Positions 1 to 12,300 of a stretch of 64,000 nt of DNA are shown here, one piece after another. The position numbers and the translations under genes were made by a program. Under the pieces are notes generated by a model. It was not told the origin of the DNA, ran no database searches, and saw only the letters and a program-made list of their open reading frames with translations. Origin of the DNA: Rhynchopus euleeides (taxonomy: Eukaryota; Euglenozoa; Diplonemea; Diplonemida; Diplonemidae); contig OY723254.1 of NCBI GenBank assembly GCA_963210315.1, positions 434,001 through 498,000 of the forward strand, written 5' to 3'. Each line of letters opens with the position of its first letter. Position 1 is the stretch's first letter.

Positions 1-600
1 TAGATGCAGGCTATATAGGGGCCTGTATAGGTGGGTGGTCGGTGTGGGTGAGGGGGGCCAACTTGACTTCTGCAGTCCAGTGGGACGGAACAACGTCTTT
101 TTTCAAAAAATTTGTTGTCGTGAAATGCGCTGTTCGTGCCATGTTCGAGACTGCCAGAGTTGTTGAACAAAAATATTGCCCTCCCTTGACAAACGGGACA
201 GCCAAGTCCCTGGTTAATTAGCATTCCTGGTCATGGGGTCTGGGTGTCGTCACCCCCACCGGGCCACTTTCAGCCTCACGAATCCGTGCGAAACGGCGAA
301 TTTCGGACAGATTCAGCCCAGAACAATTCCAGGAAAAAAAATCAATCAAAAAGTTCAAGTTCGCAACATGTTACTTGGTCTTGACATTTTTTTCTCGTTT
401 TCCCAAAAAATGGCCCAAAATCAGAACTCTCGAATTTTCGTGGTTTCCCCTCTGGTGGGAACATGAATTCTGTAAACCAGCAGGTCCAAACACGCATGTT
501 CGTGGAATGTTTTTCACCAGCCCTTTTCACCATAAAAAAAATCTTCAAAAAGGTGACATTCAAAGGAACTTACCTCCCAACCCCATTTTTTTTGCATTTT

Positions 601-618
601 CCACGCATATATGCGTGG
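601..618. repeat. 18-bp perfect palindrome
   Basis: The sequence ccacgcatatatgcgtgg is its own reverse complement. It lies just left of a GA dinucleotide microsatellite (about 644-678). It could be a hairpin or a protein-binding site; nothing else supports a function. Confidence 0.5.
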
Positions 619-2643
619 TTGGTCCCTAAAGGGTTAAGCATACGAGAGAGAGAGAGCGAGCGAGAGAGAGAGAGAGAGTCTGTATTCTGCCCTGGCGAGG
701 CCCCACAGGAGACGTAATGATGTTTGTCCTACTGCTCTGAGTGGACACAAACCGGCCCGTTTTGCCGAGCCGAGAGGGGGCCTTAACCTCAAAAAAAGAG
801 TGTTCACAATGTGAAGGTTCTGCGCTACGGTGGCAGAACTGCCCCGACCGCGAAGACCCCCACACACACACACACACCCCTCCCAAAAGAATTGTTTCTA
901 GTTTCTTATGCACAGCAACAGCGGCAGCAGAGAGAGATAGAGAAAGAGAAGTATTGCGGCCCGTCCCCCCTGGGGAGAGCCGACAAAAGGGAGGGGGAGG
1001 GGGAGGGTGGGGGCTTTGTTATCCCTGATGGCGCAAAGGGGCACGGTCGTCCCCCACGCAGCGGCACAAGGTGCTGCTGGGTGGGGTGTTGCCTTCTTCA
1101 TAGCCAATGGGATGCCCGTCCACCCGCCTGTTGTATTCCGCCCAGCCCCGGATGGCAGAATTCAGCATTTATTTTTTGGTATCGACGACCACACCCGACG
1201 CGTGAGGGCGACCGGGAGTGACGTACACAGCATTTATTTTTTGGCTCGGGGAGTCGAGGGAAAATGTGGAAACCGCGCAGCCCGGCTGAACACAGTCTCA
1301 CACAGATGCCAGTTGTTCTCTTTGAGAAGAAGACTTGGTGTTCGCTACTGTGCGCACAAGCGGGTTTGAGGACACCCGCATCAGAAGAAGTACGTTTGAG
1401 TTTCAGAAAACGATTTTAGGGGCCTTCGCTACCAGATGTGACTGAGCGAGAAAGTGAGTACCAGCCCACCTCCCCTCACCGACTGACGAGCTGTGGCTGG
1501 TAGCGACGGCCCCCTTTGAACGCGACATTTTTTTTGTGACATGGTAACCCGGAAGGAACGTGGCAACCTCGAGAGGTAATGAAATGAGGGAGGGTGGGCC
1601 TAACGCAAGAAGAGCAGCAGTCCCGGATTTTTAGAACAAGACCCCCCCCCCCGATTCTTGACAAAGGAAACAACAGAAACGGTTGCCGTGGCGGGAGATA
1701 CCAGCCACCTCCCCGGACCTCGGATGTCCTGCCGCCTCCGATGAAACGACGTACGGCGGCAGGAAAGCGAACCGGCCTCTCACAATATGGGCCTGTGCCA
1801 CACAGGCACGGTTCGGACACAGCAGAGCGAAGGGAGGGTCCCCCCTGTGGGGGGATACAGGAGCACACGAACTGCGCTGATCTGCCCTGATACACAACTG
1901 ACAGCAAGGATATGGGGGGGGTTGCGGGGGCAGAACCAATATACAACACACAAAGACATGCGGGGCTGAAAGCCGCCGCAGAGATATATTCATTTCTGTT
2001 CATCACTCCCACAAAGCCACGACACGGCCCCAAGCACTCGTCTGCCAAAGCCCGGAAGAGAGGCCGGGGGGGTGGGGGGAGTGGGAGGGAGGGAGGGAGG
2101 TAAGACATGTCGTCCGACACAACACACACCCTAGCAAAGTGAGCCATTTTTTTGTAGTCAAAACTCCACCAGGGGTGTAATGCAGGGAAAAACCGGTCTG
2201 TACTACGGCGGGGGTGGGGAGGGGGCGGGGGGGATGCGGGAAGAACTAGAGAACTGGAGAGGATCGGTGGGGGGGGGGCAGGGCTGTAAATAAGGTTTGG
2301 GGGTCAGGAGTCGGGAGTCGGGAGTCGGTTATTTACAGTCACCTAAGGTACCTGGGGTGGGGGGGTGGGGGGGGCGGGCGGTCTCAAACCCTACTCAATC
2401 CTGCACGCATCCTGTAGTACGGCCACCTCTGCCGTGGAGAGTCCCATGTACCCTCCAGCAGTCGCCCACCATTCGGTCAGGGCGGACTGACTCGGCGCTT
2501 GCGGGGTCTTCCCGCGTGCGAGGTGGTCCGCGAAGAAGCACGCGACGCACAGCGCCATGTTGGCTGTCCCAGCCAACCCCCCACTTCGCCCGCAGCGCCC
2601 CACACGCTGCGAGCACCTCACTCACGGCAGCAGTATTTGGCTG

Positions 2644-3055
2644 CATAGCTCTCAGTATTTCCCGTGCATGCAGCGCATGCATCCACACACAGCCTGGAGC
2701 TCCGAAGCCCTGCATGCAGGCCTGCCTGCAGTGGATGAATGCCTGTATGCCTGCATGCATGGATGGATGGATGCAATTTTCAGCCAAAAATCGAATTTGG
2801 CTGGGCGAGTAGTTGTCCAAAATCGCGAAATATCCCAAAAAATCGATTTTTTACAGAGGCCCAAAAACGTGTTCCTGGGTGAAAAATGGGCCCAAAAATC
2901 GGTTTTTCGACGTTTTTTGGTCAATTTTTGGGGTTTTCAGCGATTTTCCTGTGCCAAATCGAAAATCCATTTTTTGACATTTTCGGGCATCCCTGGATGC
3001 CGTGGATGCATGCATGGATGCATCCACACCATCCACGGCCCCACTGAGAGCTATG
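2644..3055. repeat. Candidate foldback element with AT-rich core
   Basis: A 12-bp inverted repeat, catagctctcag at 2644-2655 and its complement at 3044-3055, bounds about 410 bp. Inside each arm are runs of gcatgc/ggatgc motifs, and the centre (about 2770-2985) is an AT-rich block of repeated aaaatcg/cgattttt words. The symmetry suggests a foldback or MITE-like element. No target-site duplication is obvious, so the boundaries are tentative. Confidence 0.35.
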
Positions 3056-3574
3056 TTGGCTGTGAGTCAAACACTACTGCCTCTACCTGAGGCATGTTTT
3101 GTGTCGCAACAGTTGCGTCACATGTGTGACGTATCTGTGTGGAGTGTGTGTGGGTGTGCACGTGTGCGCTGCGGTATGATCAACCACCTGATGGGGGCGG
3201 GAACACAACTCTTCTTGGGAGCTGCCAGGATCTGGCAAAAGGGGCGGGAAAGGGGCGCCGTATTCACAGCAGTGGTTTGGCAATGAACTCACCCCAGTTC
3301 AGAGACCGGTAATGAAGAAGATGACTGGGAGGCACACACCATGTCCCACCCAGCGGGACCCCCACACCCCCACCCACCCATCGGGACCCCCCTCCTCGGG
3401 TGTTCCAAAAACCCTTTCTTTTGAATATTTGGAGTCTGTGCGGATCGCAGTGGGGTCATTATGGCCATGGGGTGCCTAATACCGCACATTCCCTAAGGGA
3501 AGCAAGGCAACCCTCCCAACCCCAAAAAATCCGGCGCGAGTCGGGAGTCGGGAGTCGGCCTTATTTACACCCCT

Positions 3575-3796
3575 GGGGGGGGGGGGGGGGGGTAGGGACG
3601 GTCACAAGCCCCCGAAAAGCGGTGACAAACCCAAAAAATCCAACTTTTGCGCTATGTCGCCCATATGGGTGAAAAACCATCCCTACCCGTCCCTCGGGGG
3701 GGGGGGGGTAGGGACGGTCACAAGCCCCCGAAAAGCGGTGACAAACCCAAAAAATCCAACTTTTGCGCTATGTCGCCCATATGGGTGAAAAACCAG
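3575..3796 (+). repeat. Direct duplication, 116-bp period, with G-run spacers
   Basis: A block of about 87 bp starting tagggacggtcacaagc at 3593 is repeated nearly exactly from 3709. Each copy is preceded by a long G homopolymer and contains gcccatatgggtgaaaaacc. It is non-coding and looks like a recent local duplication. Confidence 0.7.
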
Positions 3797-5244
3797 AAAA
3801 TAGTGCCCATACCGCTCCGGAAACGGTGTTCTGCCCTGTTTCGAACCCTTTAGTGCCTCTGTGGGGGTGTATTTGAGGGTTCTAAAAATGGTGACCACGG
3901 TTCGGTACCTCGCTGTTTTGTAACCACACTTCACACGAAACACGGGCAATCATCGCACAAATTACCGCAAAACAGCGCCAAAAAGGCACCCGCGCATCAC
4001 GGACGAGTGATGTGTGGGACAGTGCTGTCGAAAAGTACCTCACACGCATGCTCGCATGGACTGATACACGATGTCCTGCAAGCGCCGGATACAAGCCCTC
4101 AAGAGCCCCTACATTCGGAAGAAGTGCACATCATGACTGGCATCATGATTTTCCGGCCACTTAGGAGTCTCGGTTTGATGAGTGAACTTTCGGGAAGGGG
4201 AAGAGGGACAGGGAGTGGTGCATACTGCACGCGTCAAAACGCGGAGTATATCAGTACCCCTTGAAGAGGCAAGCTCTTGTACTGTGTGCCCTCTGAGTGA
4301 CGACGCAGGTAAGACGAGAAGAGAGAGTGCCGCCGATGAAGAGCGCAGCGCAAATGAGAACGGCAAATATCACCATCCGGCCTTCGCATGCAGGTGGCTG
4401 CGGCGGGAATCAGCGAGGCTGATCAGCCGATTCGCGAAGTGTGCAGACATGGCCTTTGCCCTCCAAACCCGGGTCGACCGAGGCAAAGCCCACTCACATC
4501 CAGGAGGTTACTGCAAACCCTGATGGGGCATCGTCGGCTGTGACCTTCCTGCACCTGAGGGATCATGATTGACCATGAGCATGCATACATGACCATTGCA
4601 ACCAGTCTCAAATTGAAGGAACGGTGGTGCGCCCCACAAACTGAATCATACATTCAAATCTGGTTGAGCTGCCATACACGGCCCTCACTGGAGAAAGCCC
4701 TCCGCACCTTCCAGGTCTGTGTGAGTTCTCATACTCAAGCACCACTGGCTCCGGACCCGAGGTGGAGGTGTACCTCTCGCAAGTGCAGGGCGGAGGTCCA
4801 ACCACAGTGCTTCACAAACGTGAAAATTCGCAGAGATGACACCAAAACTGCTACCATGCCTCTCCTTCAGCCAGGCCCGTGCAGAACAGTGAAGAATTGC
4901 TGAAGCTGAAGCAACTGGGTAGCAGCTTCGTAGGGACATCACCGATTTTGATGTAGTCTTTGCAAACGATGCACGCACTGTTGAGTATCACGCCCAGTGT
5001 CAATTGTAGCGATGGCGACAAAAAACACAACCCTGTAAAAGCCTGGCAGGTACCAAACCGTGGTCACCTGTTTCTCCAACTGTTCTCCGGTGCTCAAATG
5101 GTGCCAAAACAGGGCCAAACCGCCTCAGAACCGGTTTCCGGGAGGTTTTGGGCACGATTTTCATCAAGAAAATACGATTTTTGTTGATTTTTCATGAACC
5201 TGAAAAAAGTGGTTTTCTTGGACGCCACGCAACTTTTTTTCACG

Positions 5245-5385
5245 CACGCCCGGTTACGGTAATCACTTTTTTCTCACGCTTTTTACTTTTTTCTCACGCT
5301 TTTTACTTTTTTCTCACGCTTTTTTTCTTTTTTTTCACGCTTTTTTTGGCGTGAAAAAAAAGTCCGTACAGTGATTTTCTGGAAG
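5245..5385. repeat. Short tandem repeat inside a foldback
   Basis: Three to four copies of a roughly 20-bp unit containing ctcacgctttttactttt lie at about 5260-5345. They are followed by a partial complement (ggcgtgaaaaaaaagt at about 5348). The left edge, acggtaatcactttttt, is partly complementary to the right edge, agtccgtacagtgatttt. It is non-coding and probably a decayed foldback element. Confidence 0.45.
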
Positions 5386-5872
5386 GGACCTGCGGCTGAT
5401 TTTGTGAATGCACAAATCAGGCCTGAGCGGGTCTGCAGGTCACCAGGTCGGCTGCGGGGTGGGTTGGTGCGGTGGGTTCATCGGCCACGCTATCCAGCTC
5501 CCCCCGACCTCTGCCCAGAGCCAGAAGCGCAGCACCCCGCGGCGTGAGAAGTACGATCACCGCAAGCAGATAGACCTTTTAGAAGTGTATGCTGCATACC
5601 GTGTCGCACAGCAGGTCATGGTTCTTCACGGTGAACCACAGGTCAACCAGCAGAACCAGGGATCCCCAGGAAGACGAAGCTGTCGAGGGCAAATCAGAAC
5701 GATATGAGGTGTGACTCGCCGTTCTTGAGGGCGGAATACCCCAGACTTGGCGCTCTGGACGACATCCCCTGTGGAGTCGATCTCAGTCAGGAGGTGGTAC
5801 AGCCTGGAACCTCTGTATATTGGTGTTCTCAGACATACTCACATGAGCAACCTCAAAAATGGGGCACAGTTT

Positions 5873-6118
5873 TTCGTTTTCACGGTAATAAAGCGATTTT
5901 ACGGTTTTTTCTCACGGCGTGAAGAGAAAAAACGACCAAAAGGCGGTTTTGGCGTTCAAAAGTTGCGTATTGTGCAAGAAAAACATGTCATCACCTTGAA
6001 AAGTACGGTAAAATCGACTCGGTTGGGGTTCGACGGCCACGAGGGGCCGAAGGCCCCGAGTGGCCGTCTCACCCCACCTCGTCGATTTTACCGTACTTTG
6101 TTTTCACGGTAATAAATA
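5873..6118. repeat. Long hairpin (19-bp perfect outer arms) with flanking direct repeat
   Basis: aaagtacggtaaaatcgac at 6000-6018 is exactly complementary to 6081-6099, and the inner part (6019-6080) continues as a second, GC-rich, near-perfect hairpin centred on ggggccgaaggcccc. The word ttttcacggtaataaa occurs just after the right arm (about 6101-6116) and again at about 5877-5892. Together this looks like a foldback/MITE-type element of roughly 100-240 bp. It is non-coding. Confidence 0.6.
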
Positions 6119-6328
6119 GTTATTATCTCACCCTTGTGACCGTCCCTAGGGGGGGGGGAGAACTCGAGAGCTTTACAGGGAAGGGAGGGGGAGTCGATAC
6201 ACCCGACCTTCACACGGGGAGGGGGCTTTGTTTGTGCGCCAAATCCGACACATCTTTGAGACTTCGGGATCACCGTGGTGAAGAGTACATATCCCACAAC
6301 ACCTCACCAACACACCCAACCCCTTCTT

Positions 6329-9300
6329 CTACACCAACACATCAATCTCATGTGAATCTTTGAGAATGCTGGGTCGCACCGCACGGTCATCATACAGTGC
6401 CACTATGGGGTTCGACGGTGGTGCCACAGGCGACTGCGACCTCCTCCCTGTGGACTCTGGCCTGTTCAGCCGCGGAGACATCATGCCGACGGGCAGGGTG
6501 GACACAGCGGGGGAGTGCGACCGCCTCCCCGACTGTGACTCGGGGACAGCCCCCTTCCGCCCCCCGGCAGACACACGCGAGGGCAGCGTCACGATAGAAG
6601 CTGCGGGGGAGTGCGACCGGCGCCCCATCTGCCTCGACGCAGACGGGGCAAGGGGGAGCGGGGGCAGGGGCGGGGAGAGGGCGCGCGGGCGCCAGCTGCG
6701 GCGGCTGCACGGCGACCCTGCGCGTGACCAGGAGTGGCATGGCGAAGCCATGCCTTCCTCACCCCCTTCCCACTCCAGCCCGCTGACGCACAGCGAGGGG
6801 CTGACGGCATCGCGCGGCGGGACACGGTACACCTCTGCAGGGGCCTTGCGGGCCGGCGCAGCGGTTGCCTTGCGCCGGCGCCGCCTGCGCCAGTGGAACA
6901 TCACGACGCAGGAGGCGCAGACGATCAGCAGGCAGAGCCCCCCCGCCGCGCCCAGCAGGATGGGCAGCGAGTAGTCCTCCTCGCTGTCGCCCTGGATGTA
7001 GATGACCTGGCGTGTCGTGTTGGGGCTTGGGGGCGATGGGGTCGCCAGCACCAGAGGGGGCACGCTGCTGAAGGAGCACGTCCTGTCGTCGCACGCCCCG
7101 CCGGGGCAGTCGGCGGGGAGCAGGCACGGCACCACCTGGTTGGGCAGCAGCAGGGCACACACCTGCACGCCGGTGCTGCTCCGCTGCTTAACGAACCCGA
7201 CGTCACACTCCAGGGCGGTGCAGAGGTGCCCCGAATTGACTGTCACGACAGCGGTGCGCGCCGCGTTGTCCATCTTGCAGCTGTCAGGGATGTTCGGAGA
7301 CCCCACGTCAGGCTGGGTGACGGTCGGCGGGCCCAGCTTGGCCAGCTTTGGGTCCTTCTGCACCTCCTCCGTGAGTATGCTCTCCAGCCCGCCCAGCTTG
7401 GAGTCGATCTCCGACAGCGGCAGGTTGTACTCTGCAAGGACGTGCACCGACCCACACACCACGGAGAAGCCAACAGGCGGCTCACCCACGGCACGCACGA
7501 ATGCGTCGTTGACGCGCTCGTCGAGCCCGAGCTGCTCGAACTCCGTGCAGGAGGCGCCCTCCCAGAAGAGGCGGATCACCACCTTCACCACGGTGCTGAG
7601 GTCCACTGCGTCAGGCGCGCACAGCGGGATGGTGCGTGTGGTGAGCGCGATGTGGGAGAACCCTGCGGTGCATACGCATGCGTCAGCAGCACAAGTGGCA
7701 CCGGCGTCGCCGGGGAGCCCGTCTGCAACCGGCTTCGTGCAATCCGAGTCGACCCTGCACACAATAATCTCAAACCCCGGCGGTGCCGGGGCGATTGTAG
7801 CCGGCACAGGTGTGGGCACCCTCGTCGCAGGTGCAGCCGTCGGAGGGATCGGGACAGGCGTTGGTGGTGCCGGTGTGGGTGGGGCAGGTGTTGCGGGCAC
7901 TGTGGTCGGGGGTGTCGGTGTGGGCGGAGAGGGTGTCGCAGGTGCTGGTGTTGCGGGTGCCGGGGTGGGGGGGGAGGGTGTTGCGGGTGCTGGCGTTGGG
8001 GGCGTCGGCGTCGGCGGGGCAGGTGTCGCAGGCGCTGGTGTTGGAGGTGCTGGTGTCGGCGGGGCGGGCGTTGCAGGCGCTGGTGTTGGAGGTGACGGTG
8101 TCGGCGGGGAGGGCGTTGCAGGCGCTGGAGTCGGGGGTACAGGCGTTGGCGGGGCAGGTGTCGCAGGCGCAGGCGTCGGGGGTGCCGGCGTCGGGGGGTG
8201 GGGTGTTGGGGGCGCCGGCGTCGGGGGGGCAGGGGTCGGCCCGAGCGTTGGTGGTGCTGCAGTGGCAGGCACAGGGGTGGGTGGTGGCACAGTCGGCGGA
8301 GCCAGGGTTGGCGGCGCGTGTGTTGTTAGCAGCGTAGCCGACAGTGTGGGTGTGGGCTGTGGTGTCATTGTGTGTGTCGGCGTCAGGGTGTGTGTCGGCG
8401 TCAGGGTGTGTGTCGACGTCAGGGTGTGTGTTGGACCAGCAGTCCTCGACAGTGTACCTGTGACAGATGGTGCGGCAGTCAGCGTCCCTGTCCCCGTAGC
8501 TGTTGGCAAGGGCGAGACTGTCAGGCTCTGCGTGCCTGTCGGAGGTATCACGCTGAGGCTGTCTGTCGCTGTCCTCAACCTTGTCGGTGTGGCGGTGATT
8601 TGCGCGGTGTCGGTTGGTGTGGAGGAAAGGCTTGCTGTGGGCGGCCGACTGGGTGTAGCTGTCCGCAGGGTGCCTGATGCGGTCGCTGTCGCTGAGGATG
8701 TGCCCGTTGATGTCACTGTCGGCAGTGTCGGGGTACCAGTCCTGGTTGGCGTGGGCAGGTGTGTCGCAGTTCCCGTCTCAGAAAGAGTTGCAGACGTTGT
8801 GATGGTCATCGTGTCAGTCGGAAGGCTACGTGTTGCCGTGTACGATACCGACGAGGTTGTTGAGATGGTGTTAGTTGGCGTGGGGCGCGTCCTCGTTGGG
8901 CTGCCAGTATCGGTGAGTGTCAGAGTCAACGTTGCAGTGGCTGACGGAAGAGTCAGTGTCGCAGTGTCAGTCTCAGTGGGGGACGGTGTCTCTGTATCTG
9001 TCACGGTCACAGTGGCTGTGGCTGTAGGCAGCGTCAGTGAATGCGTCCCCGTCGCTGTGGCACTCCTCGTCATTGTGTGAGTAGAGGTTGGCAGAGTGAA
9101 TGTGTGAGTGAGGGTCGCAGACGCTGTGCCTGTCAGAGTCTGTGTCACCGTGGGGAGTGTGTATGTCGCAGACAGAGTCTGTGTCAGTGTGGGTGTTATG
9201 GTCACAGTCTCCGTCGGGAGGGTGGTCGTCCGTCCCGTCAGTGACGCGGTGGGAGTCAGCGTCAGCGTGGTGGTGGACGTAGGAAGTGTCAGTGTTATTG

Positions 9301-12300
9301 TACTGCTCAACGTCGCTGTGCCTGTCACTGTGAGAGATGCCGTCGGAAGCGTCAGCGTTGACGACTGTGTTGACGTGGCAGTTACGCTTGGTGTGAGGGT
9401 CGCTGATATTGTTTCCGTTGCTGTGGGGAGTGTTGCTGTGTTGGAGGTGCTTCGTGTCGCCGTGACGGTGTCGGTGACTGTGCTTGTCGGAAGCGTCAGG
9501 GTGGCGGACTCCGTTTCTGTAGCAGTCGGCAGGGTCACTGTTGAGGTCACAGTATCGGTCTGCGACCGGGTCAATGATGATGTCACGGTCGGAAGCGACA
9601 CGGTCGATGATGCCGTAACAGTGAAGGTATTTGTGCCGGTGTATGTATCAGACAGCGTCAGGGTGTCAGTAGCTGTGGGCAACGACAGGGTGTCAGTCGT
9701 CGTTCGCGTCCTGGTCGGAGACACTGTCAGGGTAAAGGAGGTACTTTCCGTCGAGGTCGGCAGGGTGACTGTCGTGGTCAGTGTGGACGAAGATGTGGGG
9801 GTAACCGACACCGTGGAGGTGGGCAGAGTTACTGTTCCACTTAGCGACAGCGTATCTGTGAGAGTTAGCGTCTCCGTCTGCGTGGGCAGTGTCAGCGTAT
9901 CACTGTCTGTCGGAGTCAGTGTTTTGGTCAAGGTCGCTGTCAGGGTGGGGAGAGTCAGCGTGGCAGTCTGGGTGTCGGTGTGCGTGAGGGACAGTGTCTC
10001 TGTCCCGGTTGGCAGTGTCAGCGTCCAAGTGGGCGTCCGTGTGAAAGTCGCCGTTGAAGTCGCAGTCGCAGAAGGCAGGGTCAGAGTTTCAGTCCCTGTG
10101 TTCGTCAAGGTGAAGGTGCCGGTGTCGGTTCCTGTTGGAAGCGTCATTGTCTCTGTCAGGGACAGTGACTGTGTCAGGGTGAAGGTGCTGGTCGCAGTTG
10201 GAAGCGTCAGTGTCTGCGACTGCGTCAGTGTATCCGTTGAGGTGAGGGTCACAGTCGCAGTCGGCAGTGTGAGTGTCAAGGTGACCGTCTCGGTTGGTGT
10301 GAGTGACAAGGTTTCTGTCGCTGTGGGCAGCGTCAGAGTCCCTGTCAGTGTCAAACTGAGGGTAGCTGTTGCTGTGTCAGTGGCTGTCGGCAGAGTCAGG
10401 GTTGCAGTCACACTGAGGGTGTGTGTCGGAGTGAGAGTGACAGTTTCGGTTGCAGTTGATGTTGCAGTTGGGAGGGTCAGCGACTCTGTTGCGGTCTTCG
10501 TGAGTGTCACGGTCTGTGTGTCGGTTGCTGTTGGCAGCGTCAGTGACTCCGTCAGGGACAGCGACTGTGTCAGGGTGAAGGTGCTGGTCGCAGTCGGAAG
10601 ACTGAGTGACGCGGTGCTCGAAGCTGAAGGAGTCCACGTGGCTGACACCGTAGCTGACGGGAGTGTCATTGTTGCAGTGGCTGTCTGAGTGCTAGAAAGC
10701 GTTTCGGTTGATGTTGCGGTAGGAAGGGTGAGGGAGAAAGTAGCTGTTGATGACAGTGTGCGGCTGGATGTCACAGTGCGTGTCGGCAGTGTCAGCGTGA
10801 GTGAGAACGTGGAGCTTGGTGTCACAGTGGTTGTCGCAGTCAGAGTCGGAAGGGTCAGCGATGCTGTGAGGGTCTCTGAGTTGGTGCCGGTTAGCGTCAG
10901 TGTCGAGGTTGGTAGTGTGAAAGTCGCGGAAGGCGACACTGTCAAGGAATAGGTCCTCGTGTCAGTTGCAGTTGGAAGTGTCGCTGTTAGAGACATCGTT
11001 TCGGTGGGGCTGAGAGTAAAGGTCTCAGTGGCAGTTGGCAGCGTTAGGGTTATGGTCAACGTGTGCGTCTGGGAGTGTGTCAGTGTGTCACTGGCTGTTG
11101 GTGTCTCAGATGCTGTCGGCAAGGTCACACTCTGCGTCAGTGTCTGAGTCAAGGTGAAGGTGTCGGTGTCGGTTCCTGTTGGAAGCGTCATTGTCTCTGT
11201 CAGAGACAGTGACTGTGTCAGGGTGAAGGTGCTAGTCGCAGTTGGAAGCGTCAGTGTCTGCGACTGCGTCAGTGTATCCGTTGAGGTGAGAGTCACAGTC
11301 GCAGTCGGCAGGGTCAACGTCGCAGTCACTGTTCTGGTCAGCGTCAGCGAGTGTGTTGCAGTGGCAGTTGGAAGCGTCAGAGTCCCTGTCAGTGTCAAAC
11401 TGAGGGTAGCTGTTGCTGTGTCAGTCGCAGTCGGCAGAGTCAGGGTTGCAGTCACACTGAGGGTGTGTGTCGGAGTGAGAGTGACAGTTTCGGTTGCAGT
11501 TGATGTTGCAGTTGGGAGGGTCAGCGACTCTGTTGCGCTGTTCGTGAGTGTCACGGTCTGTGTGTCGGTTGCTGTTGGCAGCGTCAGTGACTCCGTCAGG
11601 GACAGCGACTGTGTCAGGGTGAAGGTGCTGGTCGCAGTCGGAAGTGTCACTGATGTTGTGAGCGACAGAGTGCGAGTCAGGGACAGCGTCTCTGAAGCGG
11701 TCGGGATTGTCAGGGTCTGAGTCGGTGTTGCCGTTGCCGAGTGAGTCCACGTCCCCGTGCCTGTGGGAAGGGTCAGTGTCGCACTCAGAGTCCCAGTCAG
11801 CGTCGCTGTCGCCGTGAATGTTGCAGTCGGAAGAGTGACTGTCCCGGACACAGTCAGCGTGTCAGTGGGTGTCAGTGTAGAGGTCGCAGTTGCGGTCTCA
11901 GTCGCAGTTGGCAGGGTCAACGACGCGGTAAGCGACTTGGTTGCGCTGAAGGTGTGCGTGGAAGTTGCAGTCGGAAGGGTCACTGTGTCTGTCAGCGATG
12001 CAGTGTGCGTCAGCGTCACTGTCGCTGTTGCTGTCGGGAGCGTCACAGTCGTTGAACGTGTCAGGGTCGCTGTGTGTGTCTCTGTTGAAGTCGCCGTCGG
12101 AAGGGTCAGTGACATTGTGTGAGTATATGATGGCGTTACAGTCTCAGTCAGCGTTGCTGTCGCCGTGGATGTTGCAGTCGGAAGAGTGACTGTCCCGGAC
12201 ACAGTCAGCGTGTCAGTGGGTGTCAGTGTAGAGGTCGCACTTGTGGTCTCAGTTGCAGTTGGCAGGGTCAACGACGCGGTCAGAGACACGGTTGCGCTGA

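Larger units (their letters stand above)
1..6328. other. Gene-free repeat-rich left flank
   Basis: No open frame here has codon use, motifs or splice structure like the genes further right. The DNA is less GC-rich than the rest, with many short A and T runs, long G or C homopolymers (for example 18 G at 3575-3592), a GA dinucleotide run at about 644-678, and several inverted and direct repeats listed separately. A triplicated gtcgg(g/a) block followed by ttatttaca occurs near 2308-2335 and again near 3536-3570, so part of this stretch derives from shared dispersed repeats. I read it as transposon and repeat debris between gene arrays. Confidence 0.6.
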
